64,000 bases of DNA from Apostichopus japonicus (Eukaryota > Echinodermata > Holothuroidea > Aspidochirotida > Stichopodidae): positions 14,700,269 through 14,764,268 of the forward strand of contig NC_092572.1 of assembly GCF_037975245.1 (NCBI RefSeq), in the 5' to 3' direction. The notes under the pieces were generated by a model. That model did no database searches. It had not been told where the DNA came from and saw nothing but the letters and a program-made list of their open reading frames with translations. A program made the position numbers and the translations under genes. This document shows positions 38,620 through 51,401 of this stretch, piece after piece. Positions within the stretch are counted from its first letter, which is position 1; every line of letters begins with the position of its first letter.

Positions 38620-40467
38620 ACCACGGATGCAAAAGAGAGCCTCGATCATCAGCTCGTACAGTGCGCCGAGCCATCGCGCCACTGTATGGACTGAGATATT
38701 AGGTGGATTAACTAATACTTACAGCTCCCCTTGTAGGCACTTGCTGTAAAAGACGTCATCACCCGGGGTTCGAACCACGGATGCAAAAGAGAGCCTCGAT
38801 CATCAGCTCGTACAGTGCGCCGAGCCATCGCGCCACTGTATGGACTGAGATATTAGGTGGATTAACTAATACTTACAGCTCCCCTTGTAGGCACTTGCTG
38901 TAAAAGACGTCATCACCCGGGGTTCGAACCACGGATGCAAAAGAGAGCCTCGATCATCAGCTCGTACAGTGCGCCGAGCCATCGCGCCACTGTATGGACT
39001 GAGATATTAGGTGGATTAACTAATACTTACAGCTCCCCTTGTAGGCACTTGCTGTAAAAGACGTCATCACCCGGGGTTCGAACCACGGATGCAAAAGAGA
39101 GCCTCGATCATCAGCTCGTACAGTGCGCCGAGCCATCGCGCCACTGTATGGACTGAGATATTAGGTGGATTAACTAATACTTACAGCTCCCCTTGTAGGC
39201 ACTTGCTGTAAAAGACGTCATCACCCGGGGTTCGAACCACGGATGCAAAAGAGAGCCTCGATCATCAGCTCGTACAGTGCGCCGAGCCATCGCGCCACTG
39301 TATGGACTGAGATATTAGGTGGATTAACTAATACTTACAGCTCCCCTTGTAGGCACTTGCTGTAAAAGACGTCATCACCCGGGGTTCGAACCACGGATGC
39401 AAAAGAGAGCCTCGATCATCAGCTCGTACAGTGCGCCGAGCCATCGCGCCACTGTATGGACTGAGATATTAGGTGGATTAACTAATACTTACAGCTCCCC
39501 TTGTAGGCACTTGCTGTAAAAGACGTCATCACCCGGGGTTCGAACCACGGATGCAAAAGAGAGCCTCGATCATCAGCTCGTACAGTGCGCCGAGCCATCG
39601 CGCCACTGTATGGACTGAGATATTAGGTGGATTAACTAATACTTACAGCTCCCCTTGCAGGCACTTGCTGTAAAAGACGTCATCACCCGGGGTTCGAACC
39701 ACGGATGCAAAAGAGAGCCTCGATCATCAGCTCGTACAGTGCGCCGAGCCATCGCGCCACTGTATGGACTGAGATATTAGGTGGATTAACTAATACTTAC
39801 AGCTCCCCTTGCAGGCACTTGCTGTAAAAGACGTCATCACCCGGGGTTCGAACCACGGATGCAAAAGAGAGTCTCGATCATCAGCTCGTACAGTGCGCCG
39901 AGCCATCGCGCCACTGTATGGACTGAGATATTAGGTGGATTAACTAATACTTACAGCTCCCCTTGTAGGCACTTGCTGTAAAAGACGTCATCACCCGGGG
40001 TTCGAACCACGGATGCAAAAGAGAGCCTCGATCATCAGCTCGTACAGTGCGCCGAGCCATCGCGCCACTGTATGGACTGAGATATTAGGTGGATTAACTA
40101 ATACTTACAGCTCCCCTTGTAGGCACTTGCTGTAAAAGACGTCATCACCCGGGGTTCGAACCACGGATGCAAAAGAGAGCCTCGATCATCAGCTCGTACA
40201 GTGCGCCGAGCCATCGCGCCACTGTATGGACTGAGATATTAGGTGGATTAACTAATACTTACAGCTCCCCTTGTAGGCACTTGCTGTAAAAGACGTCATC
40301 ACCCGGGGTTCGAACCACGGATGCAAAAGAGAGCCTCGATCATCAGCTCGTACAGTGCGCCGAGCCATCGCGCCACTGTATGGACTGAGATATTAGGTGG
40401 ATTAACTAATACTTACAGCTCCCCTTGTAGGCACTTGCTGTAAAAGACGTCATCACCCGGGATTCGA
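38620..40467. repeat. Twelve-unit block: 8 T21C, 1 plain, 3 T21C, ending in G149A
   Basis: Eight T21C units (the last two with C115 at 39658 and 39812), one unit with T21 (39872) and T115, and three T21C units, the last with G149A at 40462. It is two units shorter than the related block 31536-33691, and it is repeated with the same markers at 42470-44317. Confidence 0.9.
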
Positions 40468-40470
40468 ACC
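40460..40470 (-). promoter_or_regulatory. Exact-consensus B box created by G149A (copy 2)
   Basis: The minus strand reads GGTTCGAATCC because of A at 40462. The flanks and block position are the same as in the other two G149A units, at the right end of a T21C block. Confidence 0.6.
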
Positions 40471-41699
40471 ACGGATGCAAAAGAGAGTCTCGATCATCAG
40501 CTCGTACAGTGCGCCGAGCCATCGCGCCACTGTATGGACTGAGATATTAGGTGGATTAACTAATACTTACAGCTCCCCTTGTAGGCACTTGCTGTAAAAG
40601 ACGTCATCACCCGGGGTTCGAACCACGGATGCAAAAGAGAGTCTCGATCATCAGCTCGTACAGTGCGCCGAGCCATCGCGCCACTGTATGGACTGAGATA
40701 TTAGGTGGATTAACTAATACTTACAGCTCCCCTTGTAGGCACTTGCTGTAAAAGACGTCATCACCCGGGGTTCGAACCACGGATGCAAAAGAGAGTCTCG
40801 ATCATCAGCTCGTACAGTGCGCCGAGCCATCGCGCCACTGTATGGACTGAGATATTAGGTGGATTAACTAATACTTACAGCTCCCCTTGTAGGCACTTGC
40901 TGTAAAAGACGTCATCACCCGGGGTTCGAACCACGGATGCAAAAGAGAGTCTCGATCATCAGCTCGTACAGTGCGCCGAGCCATCGCGCCACTGTATGGA
41001 CTGAGATATTAGGTGGATTAACTAATACTTACAGCTCCCCTTGTAGGCACTTGCTGTAAAAGACGTCATCACCCGGGGTTCGAACCACGGATGCAAAAGA
41101 GAGTCTCGATCATCAGCTCGTACAGTGCGCCGAGCCATCGCGCCACTGTATGGACTGAGATATTAGGTGGATTAACTAATACTTACAGCTCCCCTTGTAG
41201 GCACTTGCTGTAAAAGACGTCATCACCCGGGGTTCGAACCACGGATGCAAAAGAGAGTCTCGATCATCAGCTCGTACAGTGCGCCGAGCCATCGCGCCAC
41301 TGTATGGACTGAGATATTAGGTGGATTAACTAATACTTACAGCTCCCCTTGTAGGCACTTGCTGTAAAAGACGTCATCACCCGGGGTTCGAACCACGGAT
41401 GCAAAAGAGAGTCTCGATCATCAGCTCGTACAGTGCGCCGAGCCATCGCGCCACTGTATGGACTGAGATATTAGGTGGATTAACTAATACTTACAGCTCC
41501 CCTTGTAGGCACTTGCTGTAAAAGACGTCATCACCCGGGGTTCGAACCACGGATGCAAAAGAGAGTCTCGATCATCAGCTCGTACAGTGCGCCGAGCCAT
41601 CGCGCCACTGTATGGACTGAGATATTAGGTGGATTAACTAATACTTACAGCTCCCCTTGTAGGCACTTGCTGTAAAAGACGTCATCACCCGGGGTTCGA
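40468..41699. repeat. Eight plain units
   Basis: Consensus units between the second G149A and a two-unit T21C patch. Confidence 0.85.
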
Positions 41700-42007
41700 A
41701 CCACGGATGCAAAAGAGAGCCTCGATCATCAGCTCGTACAGTGCGCCGAGCCATCGCGCCACTGTATGGACTGAGATATTAGGTGGATTAACTAATACTT
41801 ACAGCTCCCCTTGTAGGCACTTGCTGTAAAAGACGTCATCACCCGGGGTTCGAACCACGGATGCAAAAGAGAGCCTCGATCATCAGCTCGTACAGTGCGC
41901 CGAGCCATCGCGCCACTGTATGGACTGAGATATTAGGTGGATTAACTAATACTTACAGCTCCCCTTGTAGGCACTTGCTGTAAAAGACGTCATCACCCGG
42001 GGTTCGA
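41700..42007. repeat. Two-unit T21C patch
   Basis: T21C at 41720 and 41874 only, flanked by plain units. The corresponding place one duplication earlier (37870, 38024) has T, so this pair was gained by exchange or marks the end of the duplicated segment. Confidence 0.85.
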
Positions 42008-42469
42008 ACCACGGATGCAAAAGAGAGTCTCGATCATCAGCTCGTACAGTGCGCCGAGCCATCGCGCCACTGTATGGACTGAGATATTAGGTGGATTAAC
42101 TAATACTTACAGCTCCCCTTGTAGGCACTTGCTGTAAAAGACGTCATCACCCGGGGTTCGAACCACGGATGCAAAAGAGAGTCTCGATCATCAGCTCGTA
42201 CAGTGCGCCGAGCCATCGCGCCACTGTATGGACTGAGATATTAGGTGGATTAACTAATACTTACAGCTCCCCTTGTAGGCACTTGCTGTAAAAGACGTCA
42301 TCACCCGGGGTTCGAACCACGGATGCAAAAGAGAGTCTCGATCATCAGCTCGTACAGTGCGCCGAGCCATCGCGCCACTGTATGGACTGAGATATTAGGT
42401 GGATTAACTAATACTTACAGCTCCCCTTGTAGGCACTTGCTGTAAAAGACGTCATCACCCGGGGTTCGA
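42008..42469. repeat. Three plain units
   Basis: Three units with T21 (42028, 42182, 42336) before the third T21C block. They match the last three plain units before 38620. Confidence 0.85.
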
Positions 42470-44317
42470 ACCACGGATGCAAAAGAGAGCCTCGATCATC
42501 AGCTCGTACAGTGCGCCGAGCCATCGCGCCACTGTATGGACTGAGATATTAGGTGGATTAACTAATACTTACAGCTCCCCTTGTAGGCACTTGCTGTAAA
42601 AGACGTCATCACCCGGGGTTCGAACCACGGATGCAAAAGAGAGCCTCGATCATCAGCTCGTACAGTGCGCCGAGCCATCGCGCCACTGTATGGACTGAGA
42701 TATTAGGTGGATTAACTAATACTTACAGCTCCCCTTGTAGGCACTTGCTGTAAAAGACGTCATCACCCGGGGTTCGAACCACGGATGCAAAAGAGAGCCT
42801 CGATCATCAGCTCGTACAGTGCGCCGAGCCATCGCGCCACTGTATGGACTGAGATATTAGGTGGATTAACTAATACTTACAGCTCCCCTTGTAGGCACTT
42901 GCTGTAAAAGACGTCATCACCCGGGGTTCGAACCACGGATGCAAAAGAGAGCCTCGATCATCAGCTCGTACAGTGCGCCGAGCCATCGCGCCACTGTATG
43001 GACTGAGATATTAGGTGGATTAACTAATACTTACAGCTCCCCTTGTAGGCACTTGCTGTAAAAGACGTCATCACCCGGGGTTCGAACCACGGATGCAAAA
43101 GAGAGCCTCGATCATCAGCTCGTACAGTGCGCCGAGCCATCGCGCCACTGTATGGACTGAGATATTAGGTGGATTAACTAATACTTACAGCTCCCCTTGT
43201 AGGCACTTGCTGTAAAAGACGTCATCACCCGGGGTTCGAACCACGGATGCAAAAGAGAGCCTCGATCATCAGCTCGTACAGTGCGCCGAGCCATCGCGCC
43301 ACTGTATGGACTGAGATATTAGGTGGATTAACTAATACTTACAGCTCCCCTTGTAGGCACTTGCTGTAAAAGACGTCATCACCCGGGGTTCGAACCACGG
43401 ATGCAAAAGAGAGCCTCGATCATCAGCTCGTACAGTGCGCCGAGCCATCGCGCCACTGTATGGACTGAGATATTAGGTGGATTAACTAATACTTACAGCT
43501 CCCCTTGCAGGCACTTGCTGTAAAAGACGTCATCACCCGGGGTTCGAACCACGGATGCAAAAGAGAGCCTCGATCATCAGCTCGTACAGTGCGCCGAGCC
43601 ATCGCGCCACTGTATGGACTGAGATATTAGGTGGATTAACTAATACTTACAGCTCCCCTTGCAGGCACTTGCTGTAAAAGACGTCATCACCCGGGGTTCG
43701 AACCACGGATGCAAAAGAGAGTCTCGATCATCAGCTCGTACAGTGCGCCGAGCCATCGCGCCACTGTATGGACTGAGATATTAGGTGGATTAACTAATAC
43801 TTACAGCTCCCCTTGTAGGCACTTGCTGTAAAAGACGTCATCACCCGGGGTTCGAACCACGGATGCAAAAGAGAGCCTCGATCATCAGCTCGTACAGTGC
43901 GCCGAGCCATCGCGCCACTGTATGGACTGAGATATTAGGTGGATTAACTAATACTTACAGCTCCCCTTGTAGGCACTTGCTGTAAAAGACGTCATCACCC
44001 GGGGTTCGAACCACGGATGCAAAAGAGAGCCTCGATCATCAGCTCGTACAGTGCGCCGAGCCATCGCGCCACTGTATGGACTGAGATATTAGGTGGATTA
44101 ACTAATACTTACAGCTCCCCTTGTAGGCACTTGCTGTAAAAGACGTCATCACCCGGGGTTCGAACCACGGATGCAAAAGAGAGCCTCGATCATCAGCTCG
44201 TACAGTGCGCCGAGCCATCGCGCCACTGTATGGACTGAGATATTAGGTGGATTAACTAATACTTACAGCTCCCCTTGTAGGCACTTGCTGTAAAAGACGT
44301 CATCACCCGGGATTCGA
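42470..44317. repeat. Twelve-unit block, duplicate of 38620-40467
   Basis: The marker order is the same as the earlier block at a shift of 3850 bp (25 units): eight T21C with C115 in the last two (43508, 43662), one T21 unit (43722), three T21C, and G149A at 44312. Confidence 0.9.
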
Positions 44318-44320
44318 ACC
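44310..44320 (-). promoter_or_regulatory. Exact-consensus B box created by G149A (copy 3)
   Basis: The minus strand reads GGTTCGAATCC because of A at 44312. It is the third and last such unit in the window, exactly 3850 bp after the second. Confidence 0.6.
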
Positions 44321-46935
44321 ACGGATGCAAAAGAGAGTCTCGATCATCAGCTCGTACAGTGCGCCGAGCCATCGCGCCACTGTATGGACTGAGATATTAG
44401 GTGGATTAACTAATACTTACAGCTCCCCTTGTAGGCACTTGCTGTAAAAGACGTCATCACCCGGGGTTCGAACCACGGATGCAAAAGAGAGTCTCGATCA
44501 TCAGCTCGTACAGTGCGCCGAGCCATCGCGCCACTGTATGGACTGAGATATTAGGTGGATTAACTAATACTTACAGCTCCCCTTGTAGGCACTTGCTGTA
44601 AAAGACGTCATCACCCGGGGTTCGAACCACGGATGCAAAAGAGAGTCTCGATCATCAGCTCGTACAGTGCGCCGAGCCATCGCGCCACTGTATGGACTGA
44701 GATATTAGGTGGATTAACTAATACTTACAGCTCCCCTTGTAGGCACTTGCTGTAAAAGACGTCATCACCCGGGGTTCGAACCACGGATGCAAAAGAGAGT
44801 CTCGATCATCAGCTCGTACAGTGCGCCGAGCCATCGCGCCACTGTATGGACTGAGATATTAGGTGGATTAACTAATACTTACAGCTCCCCTTGTAGGCAC
44901 TTGCTGTAAAAGACGTCATCACCCGGGGTTCGAACCACGGATGCAAAAGAGAGTCTCGATCATCAGCTCGTACAGTGCGCCGAGCCATCGCGCCACTGTA
45001 TGGACTGAGATATTAGGTGGATTAACTAATACTTACAGCTCCCCTTGTAGGCACTTGCTGTAAAAGACGTCATCACCCGGGGTTCGAACCACGGATGCAA
45101 AAGAGAGTCTCGATCATCAGCTCGTACAGTGCGCCGAGCCATCGCGCCACTGTATGGACTGAGATATTAGGTGGATTAACTAATACTTACAGCTCCCCTT
45201 GTAGGCACTTGCTGTAAAAGACGTCATCACCCGGGGTTCGAACCACGGATGCAAAAGAGAGTCTCGATCATCAGCTCGTACAGTGCGCCGAGCCATCGCG
45301 CCACTGTATGGACTGAGATATTAGGTGGATTAACTAATACTTACAGCTCCCCTTGTAGGCACTTGCTGTAAAAGACGTCATCACCCGGGGTTCGAACCAC
45401 GGATGCAAAAGAGAGTCTCGATCATCAGCTCGTACAGTGCGCCGAGCCATCGCGCCACTGTATGGACTGAGATATTAGGTGGATTAACTAATACTTACAG
45501 CTCCCCTTGTAGGCACTTGCTGTAAAAGACGTCATCACCCGGGGTTCGAACCACGGATGCAAAAGAGAGTCTCGATCATCAGCTCGTACAGTGCGCCGAG
45601 CCATCGCGCCACTGTATGGACTGAGATATTAGGTGGATTAACTAATACTTACAGCTCCCCTTGTAGGCACTTGCTGTAAAAGACGTCATCACCCGGGGTT
45701 CGAACCACGGATGCAAAAGAGAGTCTCGATCATCAGCTCGTACAGTGCGCCGAGCCATCGCGCCACTGTATGGACTGAGATATTAGGTGGATTAACTAAT
45801 ACTTACAGCTCCCCTTGTAGGCACTTGCTGTAAAAGACGTCATCACCCGGGGTTCGAACCACGGATGCAAAAGAGAGTCTCGATCATCAGCTCGTACAGT
45901 GCGCCGAGCCATCGCGCCACTGTATGGACTGAGATATTAGGTGGATTAACTAATACTTACAGCTCCCCTTGTAGGCACTTGCTGTAAAAGACGTCATCAC
46001 CCGGGGTTCGAACCACGGATGCAAAAGAGAGTCTCGATCATCAGCTCGTACAGTGCGCCGAGCCATCGCGCCACTGTATGGACTGAGATATTAGGTGGAT
46101 TAACTAATACTTACAGCTCCCCTTGTAGGCACTTGCTGTAAAAGACGTCATCACCCGGGGTTCGAACCACGGATGCAAAAGAGAGTCTCGATCATCAGCT
46201 CGTACAGTGCGCCGAGCCATCGCGCCACTGTATGGACTGAGATATTAGGTGGATTAACTAATACTTACAGCTCCCCTTGTAGGCACTTGCTGTAAAAGAC
46301 GTCATCACCCGGGGTTCGAACCACGGATGCAAAAGAGAGTCTCGATCATCAGCTCGTACAGTGCGCCGAGCCATCGCGCCACTGTATGGACTGAGATATT
46401 AGGTGGATTAACTAATACTTACAGCTCCCCTTGTAGGCACTTGCTGTAAAAGACGTCATCACCCGGGGTTCGAACCACGGATGCAAAAGAGAGTCTCGAT
46501 CATCAGCTCGTACAGTGCGCCGAGCCATCGCGCCACTGTATGGACTGAGATATTAGGTGGATTAACTAATACTTACAGCTCCCCTTGTAGGCACTTGCTG
46601 TAAAAGACGTCATCACCCGGGGTTCGAACCACGGATGCAAAAGAGAGTCTCGATCATCAGCTCGTACAGTGCGCCGAGCCATCGCGCCACTGTATGGACT
46701 GAGATATTAGGTGGATTAACTAATACTTACAGCTCCCCTTGTAGGCACTTGCTGTAAAAGACGTCATCACCCGGGGTTCGAACCACGGATGCAAAAGAGA
46801 GTCTCGATCATCAGCTCGTACAGTGCGCCGAGCCATCGCGCCACTGTATGGACTGAGATATTAGGTGGATTAACTAATACTTACAGCTCCCCTTGTAGGC
46901 ACTTGCTGTAAAAGACGTCATCACCCGGGGTTCGA
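44318..46935. repeat. Seventeen plain units
   Basis: Consensus units after the third G149A unit; no variant was seen. The left part belongs to segmental duplication B. Confidence 0.85.
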
Positions 46936-49900
46936 ACCACGGATGCAAAAGAGAGCCTCGATCATCAGCTCGTACAGTGCGCCGAGCCATCGCGCCACTG
47001 TATGGACTGAGATATTAGGTGGATTAACTAATACTTACAGCTCCCCTTGTAGGCACTTGCTGTAAAAGACGTCATCACCCGGGGTTCGAACCACGGATGC
47101 AAAAGAGAGCCTCGATCATCAGCTCGTACAGTGCGCCGAGCCATCGCGCCACTGTATGGACTGAGATATTAGGTGGATTAACTAATACTTACAGCTCCCC
47201 TTGTAGGCACTTGCTGTAAAAGACGTCATCACCCGGGGTTCGAACCACGGATGCAAAAGAGAGCCTCGATCATCAGCTCGTACAGTGCGCCGAGCCATCG
47301 CGCCACTGTATGGACTGAGATATTAGGTGGATTAACTAATACTTACAGCTCCCCTTGTAGGCACTTGCTGTAAAAGACGTCATCACCCGGGGTTCGAACC
47401 ACGGATGCAAAAGAGAGCCTCGATCATCAGCTCGTACAGTGCGCCGAGCCATCGCGCCACTGTATGGACTGAGATATTAGGTGGATTAACTAATACTTAC
47501 AGCTCCCCTTGTAGGCACTTGCTGTAAAAGACGTCATCACCCGGGGTTCGAACCACGGATGCAAAAGAGAGCCTCGATCATCAGCTCGTACAGTGCGCCG
47601 AGCCATCGCGCCACTGTATGGACTGAGATATTAGGTGGATTAACTAATACTTACAGCTCCCCTTGTAGGCACTTGCTGTAAAAGACGTCATCACCCGGGG
47701 TTCGAACCACGGATGCAAAAGAGAGCCTCGATCATCAGCTCGTACAGTGCGCCGAGCCATCGCGCCACTGTATGGACTGAGATATTAGGTGGATTAACTA
47801 ATACTTACAGCTCCCCTTGTAGGCACTTGCTGTAAAAGACGTCATCACCCGGGGTTCGAACCACGGATGCAAAAGAGAGCCTCGATCATCAGCTCGTACA
47901 GTGCGCCGAGCCATCGCGCCACTGTATGGACTGAGATATTAGGTGGATTAACTAATACTTACAGCTCCCCTTGTAGGCACTTGCTGTAAAAGACGTCATC
48001 ACCCGGGGTTCGAACCACGGATGCAAAAGAGAGCCTCGATCATCAGCTCGTACAGTGCGCCGAGCCATCGCGCCACTGTATGGACTGAGATATTAGGTGG
48101 ATTAACTAATACTTACAGCTCCCCTTGTAGGCACTTGCTGTAAAAGACGTCATCACCCGGGGTTCGAACCACGGATGCAAAAGAGAGCCTCGATCATCAG
48201 CTCGTACAGTGCGCCGAGCCATCGCGCCACTGTATGGACTGAGATATTAGGTGGATTAACTAATACTTACAGCTCCCCTTGTAGGCACTTGCTGTAAAAG
48301 ACGTCATCACCCGGGGTTCGAACCACGGATGCAAAAGAGAGCCTCGATCATCAGCTCGTACAGTGCGCCGAGCCATCGCGCCACTGTATGGACTGAGATA
48401 TTAGGTGGATTAACTAATACTTACAGCTCCCCTTGTAGGCACTTGCTGTAAAAGACGTCATCACCCGGGGTTCGAACCACGGATGCAAAAGAGAGCCTCG
48501 ATCATCAGCTCGTACAGTGCGCCGAGCCATCGCGCCACTGTATGGACTGAGATATTAGGTGGATTAACTAATACTTACCGCTCCCCTTGTAGGCACTTGC
48601 TGTAAAAGACGTCATCACCCGGGGTTCGAACCACGGATGCAAAAGAGAGCCTCGATCATCAGCTCGTACAGTGCGCCGAGCCATCGCGCCACTGTATGGA
48701 CTGAGATATTAGGTGGATTAACTAATACTTACAGCTCCCCTTGTAGGCACTTGCTGTAAAAGACGTCATCACCCGGGGTTCGAACCACGGATGCAAAAGA
48801 GAGCCTCGATCATCAGCTCGTACAGTGCGCCGAGCCATCGCGCCACTGTATGGACTGAGATATTAGGTGGATTAACTAATACTTACAGCTCCCCTTGTAG
48901 GCACTTGCTGTAAAAGACGTCATCACCCGGGGTTCGAACCACGGATGCAAAAGAGAGCCTCGATCATCAGCTCGTACAGTGCGCCGAGCCATCGCGCCAC
49001 TGTATGGACTGAGATATTAGGTGGATTAACTAATACTTACAGCTCCCCTTGTAGGCACTTGCTGTAAAAGACGTCATCACCCGGGGTTCGAACCACGGAT
49101 GCAAAAGAGAGCCTCGATCATCAGCTCGTACAGTGCGCCGAGCCATCGCGCCACTGTATGGACTGAGATATTAGGTGGATTAACTAATACTTACAGCTCC
49201 CCTTGTAGGCACTTGCTGTAAAAGACGTCATCACCCGGGGTTCGAACCACGGATGCAAAAGAGAGCCTCGATCATCAGCTCGTACAGTGCGCCGAGCCAT
49301 CGCGCCACTGTATGGACTGAGATATTAGGTGGATTAACTAATACTTACAGCTCCCCTTGTAGGCACTTGCTGTAAAAGACGTCATCACCCGGGGTTCGAA
49401 CCACGGATGCAAAAGAGAGCCTCGATCATCAGCTCGTACAGTGCGCCGAGCCATCGCGCCACTGTATGGACTGAGATATTAGGTGGATTAACTAATACTT
49501 ACAGCTCCCCTTGTAGGCACTTGCTGTAAAAGACGTCATCACCCGGGGTTCGAACCACGGATGCAAAAGAGAGCCTCGATCATCAGCTCGTACAGTGCGC
49601 CGAGCCATCGCGCCACTGTATGGACTGAGATATTAGGTGGATTAACTAATACTTACAGCTCCCCTTGTAGGCACTTGCTGTAAAAGACGTCATCACCCGG
49701 GGTTCGAACCACGGATGCAAAAGAGAGCCTCGATCATCAGCTCGTACAGTGCGCCGAGCCATCGCGCCACTGTATGGACTGAGATATTAGGTGGATTAAC
49801 TAATACTTACAGCTCCCCTTGTAGGCACTTGCTGTAAAAGACGTCATCACCCGGGGTTCGAACCACGGATGCAAAAGAGAGCCTCGATCATCAGCTCGTA

Positions 49901-50939
49901 CAGTGCGCCGAGCCATCGCGCCACTGTATGGACTGAGATATTAGGTGGATTAACTAATACTTACAGCTCCCCTTGTAGGCACTTGCTGTAAAAGACGTCA
50001 TCACCCGGGGTTCGAACCACGGATGCAAAAGAGAGCCTCGATCATCAGCTCGTACAGTGCGCCGAGCCATCGCGCCACTGTATGGACTGAGATATTAGGT
50101 GGATTAACTAATACTTACAGCTCCCCTTGTAGGCACTTGCTGTAAAAGACGTCATCACCCGGGGTTCGAACCACGGATGCAAAAGAGAGCCTCGATCATC
50201 AGCTCGTACAGTGCGCCGAGCCATCGCGCCACTGTATGGACTGAGATATTAGGTGGATTAACTAATACTTACAGCTCCCCTTGTAGGCACTTGCTGTAAA
50301 AGACGTCATCACCCGGGGTTCGAACCACGGATGCAAAAGAGAGCCTCGATCATCAGCTCGTACAGTGCGCCGAGCCATCGCGCCACTGTATGGACTGAGA
50401 TATTAGGTGGATTAACTAATACTTACAGCTCCCCTTGTAGGCACTTGCTGTAAAAGACGTCATCACCCGGGGTTCGAACCACGGATGCAAAAGAGAGCCT
50501 CGATCATCAGCTCGTACAGTGCGCCGAGCCATCGCGCCACTGTATGGACTGAGATATTAGGTGGATTAACTAATACTTACAGCTCCCCTTGTAGGCACTT
50601 GCTGTAAAAGACGTCATCACCCGGGGTTCGAACCACGGATGCAAAAGAGAGCCTCGATCATCAGCTCGTACAGTGCGCCGAGCCATCGCGCCACTGTATG
50701 GACTGAGATATTAGGTGGATTAACTAATACTTACAGCTCCCCTTGTAGGCACTTGCTGTAAAAGACGTCATCACCCGGGGTTCGAACCACGGATGCAAAA
50801 GAGAGCCTCGATCATCAGCTCGTACAGTGCGCCGAGCCATCGCGCCACTGTATGGACTGAGATATTAGGTGGATTAACTAATACTTACAGCTCCCCTTGT
50901 AGGCACTTGCTGTAAAAGACGTCATCACCCGGGGTTCGA
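46936..50939. repeat. Twenty-six consecutive T21C units
   Basis: The longest uninterrupted T21C run, from 46956 to 50806, all with T115. The only other change seen is a private A104C at 48579, in the left arm of hairpin 2. No C115 pairs or G149A marks occur, so this run is not a simple copy of the blocks to its left. Confidence 0.9.
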
Positions 50940-51401
50940 ACCACGGATGCAAAAGAGAGTCTCGATCATCAGCTCGTACAGTGCGCCGAGCCATCGCGCC
51001 ACTGTATGGACTGAGATATTAGGTGGATTAACTAATACTTACAGCTCCCCTTGTAGGCACTTGCTGTAAAAGACGTCATCACCCGGGGTTCGAACCACGG
51101 ATGCAAAAGAGAGTCTCGATCATCAGCTCGTACAGTGCGCCGAGCCATCGCGCCACTGTATGGACTGAGATATTAGGTGGATTAACTAATACTTACAGCT
51201 CCCCTTGTAGGCACTTGCTGTAAAAGACGTCATCACCCGGGGTTCGAACCACGGATGCAAAAGAGAGTCTCGATCATCAGCTCGTACAGTGCGCCGAGCC
51301 ATCGCGCCACTGTATGGACTGAGATATTAGGTGGATTAACTAATACTTACAGCTCCCCTTGTAGGCACTTGCTGTAAAAGACGTCATCACCCGGGGTTCG
51401 A
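50940..51401. repeat. Three plain units
   Basis: Three consensus units separating the T21C run from the T107G cluster. Confidence 0.85.

Larger units (their letters stand above)
33687..39871. repeat. Segmental duplication A, copy 2 (about 6185 bp)
   Basis: Partner of 26603-32787, in direct orientation at a 7084-bp offset, with 899 bp between the end of copy 1 and this start. No base difference was seen in the stretch. A recent unequal crossover or block amplification of about 40 units is inferred. Confidence 0.8.
38025..41719. repeat. Segmental duplication B, copy 1 (about 3695 bp)
   Basis: By marker comparison it is identical to 41875-45569 at a shift of 3850 bp. Shared marks are the 8+1+3 block, two C115 pairs and G149A. 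It lies partly inside copy 2 of duplication A, so the two events are nested. B is probably the later one because it carries the shortened 12-unit block. Confidence 0.75.
41875..45569. repeat. Segmental duplication B, copy 2 (about 3695 bp)
   Basis: Partner of 38025-41719 in direct orientation. The match stops on the left at 41874 (C, with T in the partner at 38024) and on the right where 41720 is C but 45570 is T. Confidence 0.75.
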
